From positions 1 to 9,880 of the forward strand of contig VBOC01000202.1 of the NCBI GenBank assembly GCA_005877655.1: 9,880 bases of DNA, in the 5' to 3' direction. The stretch is from Ignavibacteria bacterium. Lineage in GTDB: Bacteria > Bacteroidota > Ignavibacteria > UBA10030 > SZUA-254. Under the pieces are notes generated by a model. That model was given only the letters and a program-made list of their open reading frames with translations, was not told where the DNA came from and searched no databases. Of this stretch, positions 1 through 5,517 are shown piece after piece. Every line of letters begins with the position of its first letter. Within the stretch, counting starts at the first letter, position 1. Position numbers and translations under genes: made by a program.

Positions 1-780
1 AAACAGTCAACCTTCGTCATCATGTTGGTCGTCGGGGCGCTCGTGGCGTCGCTCGTGATCTACATCTTCATTCTCGGCAACCCCGGGAATTTCAGCGATG
101 GATCAAACAAGGAGAAGCCCACGAATCTGATGGGACAGGTCTACACGGGGGGTGTCATTGTTCCCATCCTTATCACACTTTCAATTATGGTCGTTACCTT
201 TGTGGTTGAACGGTGGCTCTCCCTTCGCAAGGCGCAGGGTCGCGGCTCTCTTGCGACGTTCCTGAAAAATGTGCAGCGCAGTCTGGCGTCGGGCGATACC
301 GATGCTGCGATTGCCGCCTGTGACCAACAGCGCGGCTCGATGGCCAACATCATCAAGGCTGGGCTCGAGCGCTATCAGGTTCTCTCCCGCGAAAGCAGAA
401 GCCTTGAGGCGGAGAAACAGATGGCTGAGGTTCAGCGCGCGATCGAAGAGGCAACTGCCCTCGAAATGCCGATCCTGGAAAAGAATCTGATCGCCATGTC
501 GACGATTGCCTCCATTGCCACAATGTTTGGACTTCTCGGAACGGTCATCGGCATGATCCGGGCATTCCGGGCGCTGGCCGCCCAGGGCGGCGCCCCCGAC
601 GCGATCCAGCTGTCGATCGGAATTTCGGAAGCGTTGATCAACACGGCCCTCGGACTCTTTGCCGCGATCGTCGGCATCGTCGCCTATAACTTCTTTGTGA
701 ATAAGGTCGACAACTTCACGTACATGATTGATGAGGCGAGCTACGACGTGATCCAGACACTGACCACCCGCGCAAAATAG
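1..780 (+). CDS. exbB: ExbB/TolQ/MotA-family proton channel protein (5' end at window edge)
   Basis: This is the pentameric inner-membrane channel subunit that, with ExbD, uses the proton motive force to energise TonB. The first ATG in the window is at 22, but the frame is open from base 1 (K-Q-S-T-F-V-I before that Met) and those residues fit the start of the first hydrophobic helix, so the true start is probably just upstream of the window. Numbering from the ATG at 22, hydrophobic segments lie at about 2-19, 44-64, 156-180 and 203-226. The long soluble stretch at about 66-155 is the cytoplasmic domain. The last two helices carry the Gly/Ala/Thr-rich MotA_ExbB signature (FGLLGTVIGMIRAF; ALINTALGLFAAIVG). 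An extra N-terminal helix and a linker with NPGNF are typical of Bacteroidota-type ExbB. It heads the visible operon, 20 nt before the first exbD. The family is certain; ExbB rather than TolQ is inferred from the tonB gene downstream. Confidence 0.93.
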   Translation, partial: KQSTFVIMLVVGALVASLVIYIFILGNPGNFSDGSNKEKPTNLMGQVYTGGVIVPILITLSIMVVTFVVERWLSLRKAQGRGSLATFLKNVQRSLASGDTDAAIAACDQQRGSMANIIKAGLERYQVLSRESRSLEAEKQMAEVQRAIEEATALEMPILEKNLIAMSTIASIATMFGLLGTVIGMIRAFRALAAQGGAPDAIQLSIGISEALINTALGLFAAIVGIVAYNFFVNKVDNFTYMIDEASYDVIQTLTTRAK

Positions 781-800
781 TCACCAGAGGACAAAACCCA

Positions 801-1265
801 ATGCCGAAAATAAAGAAAGCAAGGGTTTCCGTCAAGATTGACATGACGCCAATGGTTGACGTTGCGTTCCTTCTGCTGACCTTTTTTATGCTCACGACGC
901 AGTTCCGGCCGCCGGAGGAGGTGCAGATAGTTCTGCCCGCATCGCACTCTGCGTTCAAGCTGCCGGAATCCAAGGTCATGCTGATTACCATCAGCAAGGA
1001 TGATCGGATCTTTCTCGGTTTTGATTCCCCGAGGATGATGGAAAAGATCTTCGGAGAGCCGAACAAGAATCGGAGAAGCGTTGAGGTGACGACGCGGGAT
1101 CTTGGTAACCTGCTCATCCAGGCACGCATCGCGAATCCGTCGCTGTACACCGTGGTCAAAGGTGATAAGGAAGCGGGTTTTGGTGTCACCGAAGACGTGA
1201 TGGATGTACTGCAGAAGACGAATATCACAAGATTTAACCTCATCACGGAACTTAAAAAGGATTAA
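801..1265 (+). CDS. exbD: ExbD/TolR biopolymer transport protein, copy 1
   Basis: This is the ExbD subunit (154 aa), the single-helix proton-carrying partner that sits inside the ExbB pentamer. A short basic N-terminus (residues 1-12) is followed by IDMTPMVDVAFLLLTFFM. Asp20 in that helix aligns with the essential transmembrane Asp25 of E. coli ExbD. The rest is the periplasmic ExbD domain, with the usual hydrophobic beta-strand pattern and the C-terminal ITRFNLITEL region. The start is supported by AGAGG at 786-790, ten nt before the ATG. It lies between exbB and a second exbD, with 12 nt to the next gene. It shares the N-terminal helix signature with copy 2, but the periplasmic domains have diverged and copy 1 carries an insertion around residues 75-92. 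Confidence 0.95.
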   Translation: MPKIKKARVSVKIDMTPMVDVAFLLLTFFMLTTQFRPPEEVQIVLPASHSAFKLPESKVMLITISKDDRIFLGFDSPRMMEKIFGEPNKNRRSVEVTTRDLGNLLIQARIANPSLYTVVKGDKEAGFGVTEDVMDVLQKTNITRFNLITELKKD

Positions 1266-1277
1266 AGGAACCGACCT

Positions 1278-1778
1278 ATGGCTGGAATGGATGCCGGCTC
1301 TGCCCCGCGTGGGCACGAGAAGAAACGGAAGAAGCATAAGAGGATGCGGCGGCTCGGGGTGAGGATCGACATGACCCCGATGGTGGATGTCGCCTTTCTT
1401 CTATTGACGTTTTTCATGCTGACAACGACCATGAATCGCCCGCAGACGATGGAAATCAATCTGCCCCCGTCGAACACGACCGTAGAGGTTCCGGAGAGCA
1501 ATCTTTTGACCCTTCGCGTCAAAGAAGACGGATCGATTTACTGGAACGTTGCAGCGGAACCCCCGCAGAAAGTCGAGTTCAAGAAACTTCGGGAGCTGAT
1601 GGTACAGAAAGTGCAGCAGAACCCGAAGCTGATCACGCTGATTAAAGTCGATCGGAAGGGAAAGTATCATTACATGGTCGACATCATGGACGAGCTGAAT
1701 CTCGCCAACATTACCAGATTCAGTCTGGCGCCGATGCTCGATGCCGACCGGGAATTTCTGCAGAAAGCAACATCCTAG
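1278..1778 (+). CDS. exbD: ExbD/TolR biopolymer transport protein, copy 2
   Basis: This is a second ExbD (166 aa) directly after the first. It has a longer, strongly basic cytoplasmic N-terminus (residues 11-29, many Lys/Arg), then DMTPMVDVAFLLLTFFM with the conserved membrane Asp at residue 37, then a periplasmic ExbD domain ending in NITRFSLAP. The Shine-Dalgarno AAAGGA at 1264-1269 overlaps the stop codon of copy 1, which implies close translational linkage. The TPMVDVAFLLLTFFMLTT block is shared between the two copies, consistent with an old tandem duplication. Paired ExbDs are common in Bacteroidota Ton systems. Whether both enter one ExbB pentamer as a heterodimer is inference. Confidence 0.95.
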   Translation: MAGMDAGSAPRGHEKKRKKHKRMRRLGVRIDMTPMVDVAFLLLTFFMLTTTMNRPQTMEINLPPSNTTVEVPESNLLTLRVKEDGSIYWNVAAEPPQKVEFKKLRELMVQKVQQNPKLITLIKVDRKGKYHYMVDIMDELNLANITRFSLAPMLDADREFLQKATS

Positions 1779-1783
1779 GTTTT

Positions 1784-1790
1784 AAAGGAG
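1784..1790 (+). promoter_or_regulatory. Strong Shine-Dalgarno of tonB
   Basis: AAAGGAG lies 8 nt before the ATG at 1799. It is the best-matched ribosome binding site in the window and fixes the tonB start at 1799 rather than the internal Met at codon 14. Confidence 0.7.
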
Positions 1791-1798
1791 AACACACA

Positions 1799-2521
1799 AT
1801 GACAGCACAAGCAATGCAAGTTGGCGGGCACTACGGCATGCGCGAATTGAGGGATCTGTACAGTAAATATGCCCTCCGCGCCCTCGGAGCTGCGGTCCTG
1901 CTGCACTTTCTCGTCATCGGAGGATATTACCTGTACCAATACTTCTCCGAAGAGGAGGAGCCGACGTTAAATGTGAGGATTATGAAGTACAGCGAGCTGG
2001 GCCCTCCGCCGTCGATCACGAATACCGAGGCAGCCCCGCAGGTCCAGGTGACCGTACCGGTTGCCAAGCCGACGGTGGGTGTTCCGGTGCCGGTACCCGA
2101 TGCTGAAGTAAGCCCGGAGCAGACAATCGCGACGCAGAAGGAACTATCGGAAGCGCCCGCTCCCTCGGTGGGGACGGGGACAGGCGGCAACGTGGCAGTC
2201 CAGCAGGATCTCAGAATCGAGGACGAAGCACCGCCTGATTTCGTACCGGTTGAGAAGTACCCCGTTCCGATCAAGATTGTCCAGCCAGAATATCCGGAGA
2301 TGGCCCGCCGGGCGGGACTCGAAGGCACGGTTCAGGTAAAATGCTGGGTCGACAAGGAAGGGAAGGTGAAGAAAGTCGTCCTGTTGAAGGCGGAACCCGA
2401 AATTTTCGCCCAGCCTGCCATCGATGCGGCGTACAAATGGGTGTTCACTCCGGCGATCATGAACAACGGGCCCGTTTCCGTATGGACGTCGGTGCCCTTC
2501 CGGTTCAAGCTGAGTAAGTAA
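1799..2521 (+). CDS. tonB: TonB-family energy transducer protein
   Basis: TonB (240 aa) spans the periplasm and passes energy from ExbB/ExbD to TonB-dependent outer-membrane receptors. The cytoplasmic N-terminus (1-26) precedes one transmembrane helix at about 27-47, which includes the conserved-type His36 seen in TonB helices. A Pro/Val-rich periplasmic linker follows (about 66-150, with PVAKP and PVPVP runs and a Gly/Thr patch). The TonB C-terminal domain covers about 154-238, with the hallmark PEYPEMARRAGLEG at 163-176, then a VDKEG turn and a terminal SVPFRFKL strand. It comes 20 nt after exbD copy 2. Receptors are not in this window, so the substrate cannot be stated. The family call is firm. 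Confidence 0.95.
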   Translation: MTAQAMQVGGHYGMRELRDLYSKYALRALGAAVLLHFLVIGGYYLYQYFSEEEEPTLNVRIMKYSELGPPPSITNTEAAPQVQVTVPVAKPTVGVPVPVPDAEVSPEQTIATQKELSEAPAPSVGTGTGGNVAVQQDLRIEDEAPPDFVPVEKYPVPIKIVQPEYPEMARRAGLEGTVQVKCWVDKEGKVKKVVLLKAEPEIFAQPAIDAAYKWVFTPAIMNNGPVSVWTSVPFRFKLSK

Positions 2522-2563
2522 GACCCTGATTGCGTGAGAATTTGCCGTTAGCCGGATTCCGTT

Positions 2564-2785
2564 ATGGCCCTCACAAGCCAGGATATTATTGCCCAGGCTA
2601 TTTTCCGCGTCGTCAGCGTCGTCACCGCGGCTCTTATTCTGACTGTGGGGATTGTCATCCTGACAGGGCTCCTGATACCTGCATACGTTCCTGCGAATTA
2701 CCGGATCATCCTTGGGGTTGTGATGATCCTGTACGGATCCTTTAGAATTGTGATGGTCTGGAGGGGACAACGACATGCACGATGA
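2564..2785 (+). CDS. Small two-helix membrane protein of unknown function
   Basis: This is a 73-residue hypothetical protein with hydrophobic helices at about residues 14-39 and 44-64 and a short basic tail (WRGQRHAR), suggesting both ends face the cytoplasm under the positive-inside rule. No catalytic motif is visible. I accept it as a real gene because it fills the gap between tonB and pstS, its hydrophobic pattern is coherent, and it overlaps the next gene by 11 nt. The competing reading frame over the same DNA (2530-2745) gives a Pro/Arg/His-rich product of the kind expected from a wrong frame. No clear Shine-Dalgarno precedes the ATG at 2564. Small membrane genes at this place in Bacteroidota Ton operons are familiar to me, but I know of no established function. 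Confidence 0.72.
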   Translation: MALTSQDIIAQAIFRVVSVVTAALILTVGIVILTGLLIPAYVPANYRIILGVVMILYGSFRIVMVWRGQRHAR

Positions 2786-3728
2786 CCGCGACGATGGGTA
2801 TTGCTCATTCTGTTGGGGATGGATTGTTCTCGCAATCCTGGCGCTTGCCGGCTGCCAGGAGGAACGGAAAGAAACCCCGACGAAGGGGCACGTTACCGTC
2901 ATTGCATCAGAGTCGGTGTCTCCTCTGATCAAGGCGGAAAAGCTAAAGTTCGAAGAGCTCTATCCCGACGTCCATGTAACGCTCGAAGTTGCCCATGCCC
3001 GGGAAGCGATCGCCCGATTGTTCAACGACACAATCAAAGTGATCGTCTCCTCGCGGTCCCTGAATGCGGAAGAGCGTCAGGTTGCACAAAAAGGCGCTCT
3101 TCAGTTTTCGGAGTTCAGGATGGCCATTGACGCCATTGCGATCATCGTCAATAATTCCAATTCCGCGACGCGACTTCGAACCACGGAGCTCGACAGCATT
3201 TTCACCGGGAGGGTCGAGCGGTGGCCCGGTTCGGGCCGTGCATCGAAAGGCTCGCCAATTGAACTTTGCCTCCCGAGCCGGAATTCGGGGACGTATGAAG
3301 TTTTTGCATCGAAGATCCTGAACGGCGAAGACGTGGCGAAGCCGGAGGCCGTCACCGCTACATCTCCGGAAATGATGCAGTTTGTCTCGAGCCACCCGGC
3401 TGCGATTGGAATGATCGGACTAAACTGGCTGGATTCCAACGAAACGAGGGTGAAGGTACTCGAACTCTCCGACCCTTTTGCGCCCGACTCGTTGGGGAGC
3501 CGGGGAAAGTACTTCAAACCCATCCAGGCGTATGTGTACCAGGGGTATTATCCGTTGACCCGCGACATCGATATCTATTCGAAGGCCGATCTTTACAGCG
3601 TTGGAATTGGATTTGTGTCGTTCATCACGTCGGCTCCGGGTCAAAAGATTGTTCTTAATAGCGGGCTCGTTCCGGCGACAATGCCGGTTCGCCTTGTCCA
3701 GTTAACCAGAGAAGGTGAAAAGCAGTGA
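2775..3728 (+). CDS. PstS-like phosphate-binding lipoprotein
   Basis: This 317-aa protein belongs to the PstS/PBP-like substrate-binding family. The N-terminus ends in a lipobox (L-A-G-C, Cys27), so it is predicted to be an exported lipoprotein. The mature part starts with a typical first strand (HVTVIASESVSPLI, 39-52), has SSRSLNAEE (92-100) and carries the phosphate-loop motif SRNSGTYEVF with Arg169 and SGT at 171-173. In classical PstS the Arg and the SGT residues bind phosphate. No pstC, pstA or pstB genes follow; it is instead embedded between tonB and a TPR gene and overlaps both neighbours (11 nt upstream, 4 nt downstream). It may serve Ton function or oxyanion capture rather than an ABC importer, which is inference. 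Odd point: the signal n-region (MHDDRDDGY) is net acidic, so the start may be misread. Confidence 0.88.
   Translation: MHDDRDDGYCSFCWGWIVLAILALAGCQEERKETPTKGHVTVIASESVSPLIKAEKLKFEELYPDVHVTLEVAHAREAIARLFNDTIKVIVSSRSLNAEERQVAQKGALQFSEFRMAIDAIAIIVNNSNSATRLRTTELDSIFTGRVERWPGSGRASKGSPIELCLPSRNSGTYEVFASKILNGEDVAKPEAVTATSPEMMQFVSSHPAAIGMIGLNWLDSNETRVKVLELSDPFAPDSLGSRGKYFKPIQAYVYQGYYPLTRDIDIYSKADLYSVGIGFVSFITSAPGQKIVLNSGLVPATMPVRLVQLTREGEKQ
3711..3727 (+). promoter_or_regulatory. RBS and GTG start for the TPR gene, inside pstS
   Basis: GAAGG at 3711-3715 lies nine nt before a GTG start at 3725, and the GTGA overlap with the pstS stop suggests translational coupling. The GTG choice is backed by the signal peptide that follows it directly. 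Confidence 0.6.
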
Positions 3729-5251
3729 ACAAAGGAAGAAGAATATCGCTCGTTGTCGTCCTTTTTATTCTCGTCTCCGCGGTTCAAGCGTTCGCAGAGA
3801 ATAAGTTCCAGGCGGGAAAGGCTGCCTTTGAGCGGGGGGATTATTTGGCGGCGATTTCTGCTCTCAAAGATGCCGTACAGGATGAAAAACAGAATCTCGA
3901 GGCATATCTTCTCCTCTCCAAGGCGTATCTCAAGGCTGATTCGGTGGAACAGGCATCGGTAACTCTCTTCCAGGCGAGGGAAATAGCGCCGTCAAGTCCG
4001 GCAATCTATGAGCTTCTGGGAGACGTCTATACGAAACAACACGTTTACGCGATGGCGGCTGATCAGTACAAGAAGGCCGCCGACCTCGATAGTACGAAGC
4101 CCGCGATGTATCTCAAGCTCGCCGATGCATACAAACGCAACCGGCAATACACTGAAGCGGCCCAGGCCTACCGGGCTGTGCTCCGGCTCGATACGGCGAA
4201 TCGCAGCGCCCTGATCCAGCTGGGAGACATTTACATGAGAACAAAGCCGAAACGCTTTGCCGAAGCGCTGCCGATTTTCGAAGCGTTGTCGCTCCTCTTT
4301 CCCGACACGCTGCTCATCCAGGTCCGGTATGCGCTCTGCCTGTACGGAACAGGCAACTGCGATAAATTTATTCCGGTGGGCGAGAAAGTCACAAAGGTGG
4401 ATCCATCGCAGACCGAACTCCAGACGATGCTCGCGGATTGTTACAACAAGACGGGAAAAATCGACGAAGCGATCAGAGCCTATCGAAACGTCAACCTGGA
4501 GTCGCTGAGTATCGAGAAGCTTATTTCACTCGCGAAAGCCTACAAGGCAAAAACAATATTTGACACCGCGGCGATCGTCTATCAGCTCGCCTTGAAAAAA
4601 GACTCAACCCGTTGCGATATCCCCTACGAGTTCGGGACCATCTATATGCAGCTCCATCGGTGGAACGACGCGGTCAGGATGTTTGATCGCAAGATCGCCT
4701 GCGATACCTCAGCCGGTTATCAGTTTGCCTCTCACTACAACGCCGCCGTCTCGATGTTGCAGACTAAAGAGTATGACGGAGCCCTGGCGCACATTAAGAA
4801 GAGCATCAGTTTCAAGCCGGAATATGTTCAGGCCTGGGTCACGCTCGCCGAGACGTACGACCTGTTGAAGCAAGAAGCCGAGGAAATCTCGGCCTACAAG
4901 AAAGTCATCGAACTTGGGATAGCCGGCAATGCAGACGAAGAGGAGGGCAAGTACAATAAACAGCTTGCCGAAGCATATCGTATGATCGGAGTCCGATTGC
5001 TCATCGGTGCCACGAAGGACACAGACCTGAAGACAAACAAATCCAAATATGCCGCCTCCGCCGATTACCTGAAAAAAGCCCTACAGCTCAATCCAAAGGA
5101 TTGCGAGGCGCTTCTCTGGGCGGCCCAGGCGTATCAAAATAGCAACAACAAAGACGACGCGAAAAAGTATTACCACAAGGTTCTCGACAACTGCCCGAAT
5201 TCCAAACAGGCAACGGACGCTGCAAAAGGCCTCAAGGTTTTGGGAGAGTAG
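3725..5251 (+). CDS. Secreted TPR-repeat protein
   Basis: This 508-aa protein begins with a standard signal peptide (basic MNKGRR, hydrophobic core at about 7-21, likely cleavage after AFA at residue 24), so it should be periplasmic. The rest is almost wholly tetratricopeptide repeats of about 34 residues. Clear units begin near residues 26, 60, 94 and 128 (for example PAIYELLGDVY and PAMYLKLADAY), more divergent ones follow in the middle, and a canonical unit sits near the C-terminus (CEALLWAAQAYQNSNNKDDAKKYYHKVL region, broken here only for naming). TPR stacks are protein-binding scaffolds; no enzymatic domain is visible. It is the last gene of the Ton operon and starts at a GTG overlapping the pstS stop. 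It may organise the Ton complex or its partners in the envelope (inference). The fold call is firm and the role is unknown. Confidence 0.92.
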   Translation: MNKGRRISLVVVLFILVSAVQAFAENKFQAGKAAFERGDYLAAISALKDAVQDEKQNLEAYLLLSKAYLKADSVEQASVTLFQAREIAPSSPAIYELLGDVYTKQHVYAMAADQYKKAADLDSTKPAMYLKLADAYKRNRQYTEAAQAYRAVLRLDTANRSALIQLGDIYMRTKPKRFAEALPIFEALSLLFPDTLLIQVRYALCLYGTGNCDKFIPVGEKVTKVDPSQTELQTMLADCYNKTGKIDEAIRAYRNVNLESLSIEKLISLAKAYKAKTIFDTAAIVYQLALKKDSTRCDIPYEFGTIYMQLHRWNDAVRMFDRKIACDTSAGYQFASHYNAAVSMLQTKEYDGALAHIKKSISFKPEYVQAWVTLAETYDLLKQEAEEISAYKKVIELGIAGNADEEEGKYNKQLAEAYRMIGVRLLIGATKDTDLKTNKSKYAASADYLKKALQLNPKDCEALLWAAQAYQNSNNKDDAKKYYHKVLDNCPNSKQATDAAKGLKVLGE

Positions 5252-5256
5252 CGGCC

Positions 5257-5298
5257 CTGTTGAAGCGGGTCTGTTGTAGCGTCCCTGTTGTAGCGTCC
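5257..5298 (+). repeat. Three-copy 14-nt tandem repeat (one degenerate)
   Basis: CTGTTGAAGCGGGT (5257-5270) is followed by two exact copies of CTGTTGTAGCGTCC (5271-5284 and 5285-5298). The first copy matches the others at 10 of 14 positions. The array starts six nt after the TPR stop codon, and its last five bases form the left arm of a small hairpin. It resembles a dispersed REP-like intergenic element, but only other loci of the genome could confirm that. Confidence 0.85.
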
Positions 5299-5319
5299 CT
5301 CGGACGGATTCGACTTTTT
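5294..5319 (+). terminator. Possible weak terminator of the Ton operon
   Basis: CGTCC (5294-5298) pairs with GGACG (5302-5306) across a CTC loop, and five T residues follow at 5315-5319. The stem is only 5 bp and the T run starts 8 nt after it, so termination would be weak. It lies 43 nt after the TPR stop, the expected position. It may instead just be the hairpin part of the repeat. Confidence 0.35.
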
Positions 5320-5332
5320 CATTCTTTTTTGG

Positions 5333-5340
5333 TATCTTAG
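5333..5340 (+). promoter_or_regulatory. Putative hppA promoter (TAnnTTTG-like box)
   Basis: TATCTTAG after a T-rich stretch (5315-5330) resembles the Bacteroidota -7 consensus TAnnTTTG with one mismatch. It is in the only sizeable gap before hppA and would give a leader of about 170 nt. No convincing -33 TTTG is seen. Promoter calls by eye are weak. Confidence 0.4.
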
Positions 5341-5350
5341 GCACCGCTTT

Positions 5351-5386
5351 CCGAAGAAGCTGAACCCTTCAGTTTTTCTTCTACGG
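5351..5386 (+). terminator. Bulged stem-loop with T5 tract: terminator or leader attenuator
   Basis: The inner hairpin is CTGAA (5360-5364), loop CCC, TTCAG (5368-5372), followed at once by TTTTT (5373-5377), the form of a short intrinsic terminator. The flanks can also pair: AGAAG (5355-5359) with CTTCT (5378-5382), and CCG (5351-5353) with CGG (5384-5386), which would bulge out the T tract. It sits just downstream of the putative hppA promoter, so it could end read-through from the Ton operon or attenuate hppA. Confidence 0.4.
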
Positions 5387-5517
5387 GTTTGTAATCGTAA
5401 GGTCAATGATTCCACCCGCTTTTCTTCCGGAGCAGCGCGCGGGAGTGCCTACATCGACGCCCGCATCCGTGTGATTCTGGTAAGTTTCCGTGAATTTTAA
5501 AGGATGAGCGCCATTCT

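Noticed and set aside
741..1337. Long minus-strand frames over the two exbD genes
   Set aside because: Both exbD products carry clear family motifs on the plus strand; the antisense frames are shadows.
2144..2932. 262-codon minus-strand frame over tonB, the small membrane gene and pstS
   Set aside because: It crosses three plausible plus-strand genes, its composition is unlike a folded protein, and no start signal is evident.
2775..3728. A phosphate ABC transporter (pst) operon
   Set aside because: Only the binding protein is present; the following gene is a TPR protein, not a permease or ATPase.
5387..5517. Known riboswitch in the hppA leader
   Set aside because: I could not match conserved core bases of any riboswitch class that I know, and only generic pairings are visible.
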